DNA of 64,000 nt from Symbiodinium natans (Eukaryota; Sar; Dinophyceae; Suessiales; Symbiodiniaceae), in the NCBI GenBank assembly GCA_905221605.1, contig CAJNDS010000014.1, forward strand, positions 1,027,420 to 1,091,419, given 5' to 3'. The position numbers and the translations under genes are program-made. Shown piece after piece: positions 58,467 through 64,000 of the stretch. Position 1 is the first letter of the stretch. Every line of letters begins with the position of its first letter. Under the pieces are notes generated by a model, which had not been told where the DNA came from, did no database searches, and saw nothing but the letters and a program-made list of their open reading frames with translations.

Positions 58467-58790
58467 TCTCGAGGGAGTACCAAAACCTCCTTATAATCAA
58501 TCACGCCCCAATACGCAAGACATGACATCTGTCCTAAAAACACTACCTTAGCTACGATATCTCAAACAGTCATCCCCCGATAAGCAAGACCTAATATCTA
58601 TACTAAACCTGTACCTTAGCAACATATCTTAAGACATCACGCCCTAAGGCTCCTACCAATTTAATAAGGTTCCTATCAATTTCAACAGGATTCTTATGCA
58701 TGTTACTGGGATTCGCATAGGATTCTCATTAATTTTAAAGGATTCCTATTGGATTAGGCTCATACTAGTTTAGTAGGATTCCTATCAGTT
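58467..58790. repeat. 0.3-kb direct duplication, copy 1
   Basis: Begins near GAGTACCAAAACCTCC and contains AATCACGCCCCAATACGC, TAAGACATCACGCCCTAAGG and TACTAGTTTAGTAGGAT. About 90% alike with 59288-59590. Confidence 0.9.
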
Positions 58791-59590
58791 CTTGTTAAAG
58801 GATTCTATTGTTTTTAAGGCCTATTGGTTCCTATTGATTTAGAAAGATTCCTTCTCGTTTTAATAGGATTCCTGTGACTTGTAACCCGGGTTGTTTCCAA
58901 CTTGTTAAGTTCCTATTCATTTGAATAGGCTTCCTTCCTATTAACTGTTGTCCGGTCCCGATAATTCAATAGAGGATTCCTATTTACTTTCATAGGATCC
59001 CAATAAAGTTTCATAGGGTTCCTAATTATTCATAAGGCCCCTATTTTCTGTAATAAGAGTCCTATCAATTTTAATCAGATTCTTATTCATGTTAATGGGG
59101 TTCGTGTTAATATTAAAGGGATCTCATTCACTTTCAAGGGATTCCTGTTGGTTTAGGCGCATGTTCATTTTAATCGGTTTGTCTAAAGGTTCACGTTATT
59201 TCTTATAGGAGTCCGATTGGTTCCTATTAATTTGAGTAGGGTTCCTCTTCAGTTTAATTGGATTCCTACTAATCCTATTAATTCTACGAAAATGTTGGGA
59301 GAGTACCAAAACCTCCTTACAATCAATCACGCCCCAATACGCCAAGACATGACATCTGTCCTTAAAACTATACCTTAGCTACGATATCTCAAACAATCAT
59401 CCCCCGATAAGCAAGTCCTAACATCTATACTAACACTGTACCTTAGCAACATATCTTAAGACATCACGCCCTAAGGCTCCTACCAATTTAATAAGGTAGG
59501 ATTCTTATGCATGTTACTGGGATTCGCGTAGGATTCTCAGTGATTTGAAGGGATTCCTATTGGATTAGGCTCATACTAGTTTAGTAGGAT
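58640..59590. repeat. degenerate GGATTCCTATT repeats
   Basis: Dozens of loose copies of a 20-25-bp word, AGGATTCCTAT followed by T/A-rich bases (for example GGATTCCTATTGGATTAGG). No fixed period. AT-rich throughout and no coding potential. Confidence 0.75.
59288..59590. repeat. 0.3-kb direct duplication, copy 2
   Basis: Second copy of 58467-58790, with a small deletion (after TTTAATAAGG) and scattered substitutions. It abuts the start of the 263-bp satellite. Confidence 0.9.
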
Positions 59591-59596
59591 GTTAGA

Positions 59597-61640
59597 GGAT
59601 AAAAACCATGATTTTTCAAACTGCTCGGAGACCCAAGCCCATAGTTTGGAAAATCATGGTTTTTATGGTTTTTATTGGTTTTTGCGATGTTTCGTGAGCA
59701 TGGGTTCAAAAAACATCGGTAAAACCAATGTTTGTTTGAAGGTAGGGGTTCAAAAACATCGGTAAAACCAATGTTTTGGAGAGGCCACCTTCAAAAAACA
59801 TCGGTAAAACCAATGTTTTTGGAGCCCCTGCTCAGGAAACATCGCAAAAACCAATAAAAACCATAAAAACCATGATTTTTCAAACTACTCGGAGACCCAA
59901 GCCCATAGTTTGGAAAATCATGGTTTTTATGGTTTTTATTGGTTTTTGCGATGTTTCGTGAGCATGGGCTCAAAAAACATCGGTAAAACCAATGTTTTTT
60001 TGAAGGTAGGGGTTCAAAAACATCGGTAACACCAATGTTTTGGAGAGGCCACCTTCAAAAAACATCGGTAAAACCAATGTTTTTGGAGCCCCTGCTCAGG
60101 AAACATCGCAAAAACCAATAAAAACCATAAAAACCATGATTTTTCAAACTACTCGGAGACCCAAGCCCATAGTTTGGAAAATCATGGTTTTTATGGTTTT
60201 TATTGGTTTTTGCGATGTTTCGTGAGCATGGGCTCAAAAAACATCGGTAAAACCAATGTTTTTTGAAGGTAGGGGTTCAAAAACATCGGTAAAACCAATG
60301 TTTTGGAGAGGCCACCTTCAAAAAACATCGGTAAAACCAATGTTTTTGGAGCCCCTGCTCAGGAAACATCGCAAAAACCAATAAAAACCATAAAAACCAT
60401 GATTTTTCAAACTACTCGGAGACCCAAGCCCATAGTTTGGAAAATCATGGTTTTTATGGTTTTTATGGTTTTTGCGATGTTTCGTGAGCATGGGCTCAAA
60501 AAACATCGGTAAAACCAATGTTTTTTGAAGGTAGGGGTTCAAAAACATTGGTAAAACCAATGTTTTGGAGAGGCCACCTTCAAAAAACATCGGTAAAACC
60601 AATGTTTTTGGAGCCCCTGCTCAGGAAACATCGCAAAAACCAATAAAAACCATAAAAACCATGATTTTTCAAACTACTCGGAGACCCAAGCCCATAGTTT
60701 GGAAAATCATGGTTTTTATGGTTTTTATTGGTTTTTGCGATGTTTCGTGAGCATGGGCTCAAAAAACATCGGTAAAACCAATGTTTTTTGAAGGTAGGGG
60801 TTCAAAAACATCGGTAAAACCAATGTTTTGGAGAGGCCACCTTCAAAAAACATCGGTAAAACCAATGTTTTTGGAGCCCCTGCTCAGGAAACATCGCAAA
60901 AACCAATAAAAACCATAAAAACCATGATTTTTCAAACTACTCGGAGACCCAAGCCCATAGTTTGGAAAATCATGGTTTTTATGGTTTTTATTGGTTTTTG
61001 CGATGTTTCGTGAGCATGGGCTCAAAAAACATCGGTAAAACCAATGTTTTTTTGAAGGTAGGGGTTCAAAAACATTGGTAAAACCAATGTTTTGGAGAGG
61101 CCACCTTCAAAAAACATCGGTAAAACCAATGTTTTTGGAGCCCCTGCTCAGGAAACATCGCAAAAACCAATAAAAACCATAAAAACCATGATTTTTCAAA
61201 CTACTCGGAGACCCAAGCCCATAGTTTGGAAAATCATGGTTTTTATGGTTTTTATTGGTTTTTGCGATGTTTCGTGAGCATGGGCTCAAAAAACATCGGT
61301 AAAACCAATGTTTTTTGAAGGTAGGGGTTCAAAAACATCGGTAACACCAATGTTTTGGAGAGGCCACCTTCAAAAAACATCGGTAAAACCAATGTTTTTG
61401 GAGCCCCTGCTCAGGAAACATCGCAAAAACCAATAAAAACCATAAAAACCATGATTTTTCAAACTACTCGGAGACCCAAGCCCATAGTTTGGAAAATCAT
61501 GGTTTTTATGGTTTTTATTGGTTTTTGCGATGTTTCGTGAGCATGGGCTCAAAAAACATCGGTAAAACCAATGTTTTTTGAAGGTAGGGGTTCAAAAACA
61601 TTAGGTAAAACCAATGTTTTGGAGAAGCCACCCATTTTTT
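59597..61640. repeat. 263-bp satellite, 7 full copies, each an internal inverted repeat
   Basis: Unit starts (at ATGTTTTGGAGAGGCC or its equivalent) are near 59773, 60037, 60300, 60562, 60825, 61089 and 61352, spaced 262-264 bp, with partial units at both ends. In each copy, sequence from about GCTCAGGAAACATCGC to its mirror GCGATGTTTCGTGAGC pairs over about 58 bp per arm (for example 59830-59887 with 59906-59963). Pairing continues outwards through the AACATCGGTAAAACCAATGT core. Because of this symmetry both strands carry matching 60-61-codon frames, which are not genes. Confidence 0.95.
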
Positions 61641-61694
61641 GAAACATCGGTCAAGCCGAGGTTCAAAAAAAAGGTAGGTCCATGGGGGGGGGTA

Positions 61695-61735
<41 letters not shown>

Positions 61736-62319
61736 GCCGATTCATACGACCCCTGGTGCAGATGGCGGCAGTACCCAATCCATAGTAATGAAAGACCACA
61801 GGCACAGAAACAGAAGGGCCTCACCCGACCTCACCCAAACAGTGGGTATATATGGTCAGGCATATGGCGTTCCTAGCGGGTGGGTAGCGGGGGGGGGGGG
61901 GGTTGCGTGTGCGAAGACAGGGGCACCCGCAAGCCCTACGCAAGCCATAATCCCTATAATGTAGCGGTAGCGCGTGCTCCTGTTTTAGTTGCATCAACCC
62001 TATCCCCCAACCCTAAACCCCGCCTAAATGCAGGCTCCAAGCCTAAACCGGCAACCCTAACGAACCAAATCCTCCCGAAGCCCTTGTCGACTCGAAGCCG
62101 TATGCTTTCTAAAACCCAAAACCCGCCACAACCACCCCACAGCGGGAAGAGGGACGCCACACCCCACACCACAGGGGAGGGGTGCCCCACCTATATCCAG
62201 ACCATTGACCTTTGGGGGGGCGGGGGGGGGGGGGGGGTTGGGGGCGCGGAGCGCGTGACCACATATTAGAAGCTCATCCCAGAATGGCCTTAACTTGGCG
62301 CGGAAAGTAAGGTCATGCG

Positions 62320-62505
62320 GCAACAGAAGCCTTGGAGGAGCTCGTGGCACAGGTCGACCCAGGCCCACTGGAGCTTTCACGGGCGCTGCAGTTTGCCGCA
62401 GCTTTCCGGGGGGGATCGGCCAAGCTGGTGCGCCGATTGGTCGGCCTGCGACTCGCCATTGCCCGTGAGAAGATGGGTCCAAACTGGTTGTACTGGAATC
62501 TCCTT
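62320..62505 (+). CDS. SHQW/ankyrin protein, exon after the element
   Basis: The frame reads ATEALEELVAQVDPGPLELS, RALQFAAAFRGGSAKLVRRL and VGLRLAIAREKMGPNWLYWN. ALQFAAAFRGGSAKLVRRLVGLR is an ankyrin repeat and fits the A-x-x-x-A-A-x-x-R-G-G-S-A-E-L-V block that follows GNTAYLAAAGH in related dinoflagellate proteins. The exon end is uncertain: a GTTGCG donor-like site is near 62510, and the frame stays open to 62658. Confidence 0.55.
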
Positions 62506-63234
62506 TTAGGTTGCGTAGAAAAATCATCAGGGGAGTGCAAGGGCAGTGGGACTGAAAGCTATTTGTGGGGTGAAGCAGACACTTGCGTTTTGGTATATTG
62601 TGGAAGAGGTGGCATGGACGAACACGACGACAACTTCAAGCTCAGGGCGACAAAGTAAGGAGTTGAATCTGAGTTGAACGCTCCCTAGCCTGCGGTCGGG
62701 CACAAGCGTTAGTCCTGGAAATTCAACCCCGCCAGAACGGCTTTTTTGCATATGCGGCTCCATAATTAGAATGCATGCTTCACTTGCTCTCCAGCTTTGC
62801 CCACACTGCCGGTATCCAGGTGGCTGACTAGACCAAAGCCAATCTGCACAGTCAACTTAGCTACAGACTAACTATTCGTGTTTTCTGTTTGACCTTCTTA
62901 CAATCTGGACAACCATGCTGTTACGTTCTTCTGAGTTGTGCAAAGGGGGCCCAAGCTGCCAAACCTTTTTGCGACAACCATGTACTTCTACGTGGAGCCG
63001 CAGGGAATATGGAACATTGTCTTTTCTGTTTTTCGCAACAGATTCTGGGCCATTGTACCAATAAAGTCCAATAAAGTTTGGTAGTGCAACACAGGTGACG
63101 GTAGTCAATATTATTCATAACGGTCTGAACCTCTCTGTCCTTCATTTTGCAAGACGCCATGCCTTGGAGCTCAAGTAAATCCAATTGGGGAGCTCCTCTG
63201 CACTTGCAAGTGTATCCATTTGTTTCCTTCACAG
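62506..63234. other. intron or unassigned
   Basis: No further ankyrin sequence recognised. Ordinary composition, no repeats. Confidence 0.3.
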
Positions 63235-63291
63235 ACACAGGATAGCAAGATTTGTGAGCTCTTGGACCTGTTAACTCAGCAACTGAATTAA
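63235..63291 (+). CDS. possible last exon
   Basis: After TTTCCTTCACAG| (a pyrimidine-rich acceptor) the frame reads TQDSKICELLDLLTQQLN-stop, 19 codons. Helical and protein-like. It could close the ankyrin gene or belong to another. The link is a guess. Confidence 0.3.
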   Translation, partial: TQDSKICELLDLLTQQLN

Positions 63292-64000
63292 GAATGAGGG
63301 AAGGTGCAGAGGAGGCAGGAAGAAAGCCTTAAAAAGTATAAATGCAGTCTGAACAACATGTAGGACAAGTGTAAATGGCGATGGAGAAAGTGAGAAAGTA
63401 TTGTAACAAATGTTAAACAGGAGAGCACATGAGAGCTGCCAAGCCTTCAAAACCCTCAAAAACCAGAGATGCCTTGGAAAAGTGTAGATTTCGTGAACGG
63501 CGAAGGCCTTGGAAAGTGTGGATGTCCTGCGCGAGAACCACGAATGCCTGGAAAATTGTGTAGTTCCCGAGCAGATTCTGCACCATGCTAGAGCATTCTT
63601 GTTGTTGAGGGACTTGGAGGCCTGGGACATTCGTTCACACATTCTTCACATTTTTCACATCATCCTCCTCGCCATTTGCAATTTTTCCGCTCTTTTGCAC
63701 TTCTTTTAAACACGTGTCCAAGGCATTCCTGTTTCTCTGATGCCCTGGCTCACCATCCGTTTAACTTTGCTTGCACTTTCTGAAACATGAATAATTGAAA
63801 TGAATGGTTTTTGCATTTCCCAAGGTTAACAGGGAATAGGGTCTTTACACATCAAGATACTCACAGGGCCCATGAGGTCATGCCCCGGAGCGCACTCAAA
63901 AGTCGAACCTACATGTGTTGCTGGTTGGCCTGCCCAAGTCCAGATACCCGTTGTGCCCCAAACAGATGAGAGAAACACCTTAGCCGAGGCGCGCGGACAT
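63292..64000. other. unassigned
   Basis: No coding sequence, repeat or RNA recognised. Confidence 0.4.

Larger units (their letters stand above)
57933..61731. mobile_element. foldback-type element with inverted terminal blocks, satellite-rich inside
   Basis: The left end is (TA)n at 57933-57967, then GCTA, about 28 C, and CATGGACCTACC ending at 58010. The right end, in reverse complement, is GGTAGGTCCATG at 61673-61684, about 9 G, TACC, and (AT)n to 61731. The ends therefore form inverted repeats of about 60 bp. Between them are three blocks: a 119-bp tandem repeat (58047-58400), an AT-rich centre (58430-59595), and a 263-bp satellite (59597-61640). No transposase-like frame is present. If mobile it would be non-autonomous. 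A target-site duplication cannot be judged because of the flanking AT repeats. Confidence 0.6.
57844..62319 (+). other. 4.5-kb intron of the SHQW/ankyrin gene
   Basis: Coding stops being recognisable after GNTAYLAAAGH at 57843 and resumes with ankyrin-like sequence at about 62320. The intervening sequence contains the inverted-repeat-bounded element (57933-61731). 61732-62319 has poly-G runs at 61889-61901 and 62214-62236 and decayed CCCTAAAC words near 62000-62060. Confidence 0.5.

Noticed and set aside
59776-61552. Repeated 60-61-codon frames on both strands, looking like a tandem small-gene family
   Set aside because: They are the satellite monomer. Both strands match because each monomer is an inverted repeat.
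59597-61640. CRISPR-like array
   Set aside because: Units are 263 bp with no short repeat/variable spacer pattern, and the genome is eukaryotic.

Overview
The window looks like nuclear DNA of a dinoflagellate, most likely from the Symbiodiniaceae/Suessiales. This is inferred from several things together. There are many interstitial telomere-type (TTTAGGG)n tracts and a tRNA-derived SINE-like copy with an (AT)n tail. The coding pieces are tiny, GT-AG bounded exons scattered in long introns. The gene families fit as well: an SHQW plus ankyrin protein, pentatricopeptide (PPR) pieces, a Mei2-like RRM, coiled-coil exons, and a secreted GH128-type glucanase that alone is intronless. I see no operons, ribosome binding sites, insertion sequences, CRISPR arrays, rRNA or complete tRNA. 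Every coding piece I can support lies on the + strand, so the window behaves as one unidirectional gene cluster.

Layout: 1-7.8 kb holds telomere-like tracts and weak exon candidates. 7.8-12.1 kb is a chain of about twelve short coiled-coil exons, with a 10-bp minisatellite and a 0.6-kb AAC/AAT microsatellite inside it. 14.1-15.9 kb is a GC-rich satellite of about 97 bp (twelve copies) framed on both sides by a GTGATGTGGTGCG-type minisatellite. 20.2-29.4 kb carries dispersed PPR-like exons plus one convincing last exon at 22.1 kb. 29.4-42 kb is mostly unassigned, with a few protein-like exons and a CTG/CTA microsatellite. 42.2-46.1 kb is the main telomere-repeat zone, with a C-rich minisatellite and a SINE-like copy. 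48.1-49.8 kb is a Mei2-like RRM gene. 51.8-53.6 kb is the complete GH128 gene. 56.4-62.5 kb is the SHQW/ankyrin gene, and one of its introns holds a 3.8-kb structure bounded by inverted repeats.

The most unusual object is at 57,933-61,731. Its ends are inverted copies of an (AT)n, poly-C and CATGGACCTACC block. Inside are a short foldback repeat, an AT-rich centre with a 0.3-kb direct duplication, and seven copies of a 263-bp satellite in which nearly every monomer is itself a long inverted repeat. Ankyrin-protein coding sequence lies on both sides, so this appears to be a large foldback element within an intron.

All exon calls come from reading translated frames and splice-site context by eye. 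There was no similarity search and no transcript evidence, so boundaries are approximate and many genes are only partly recovered.
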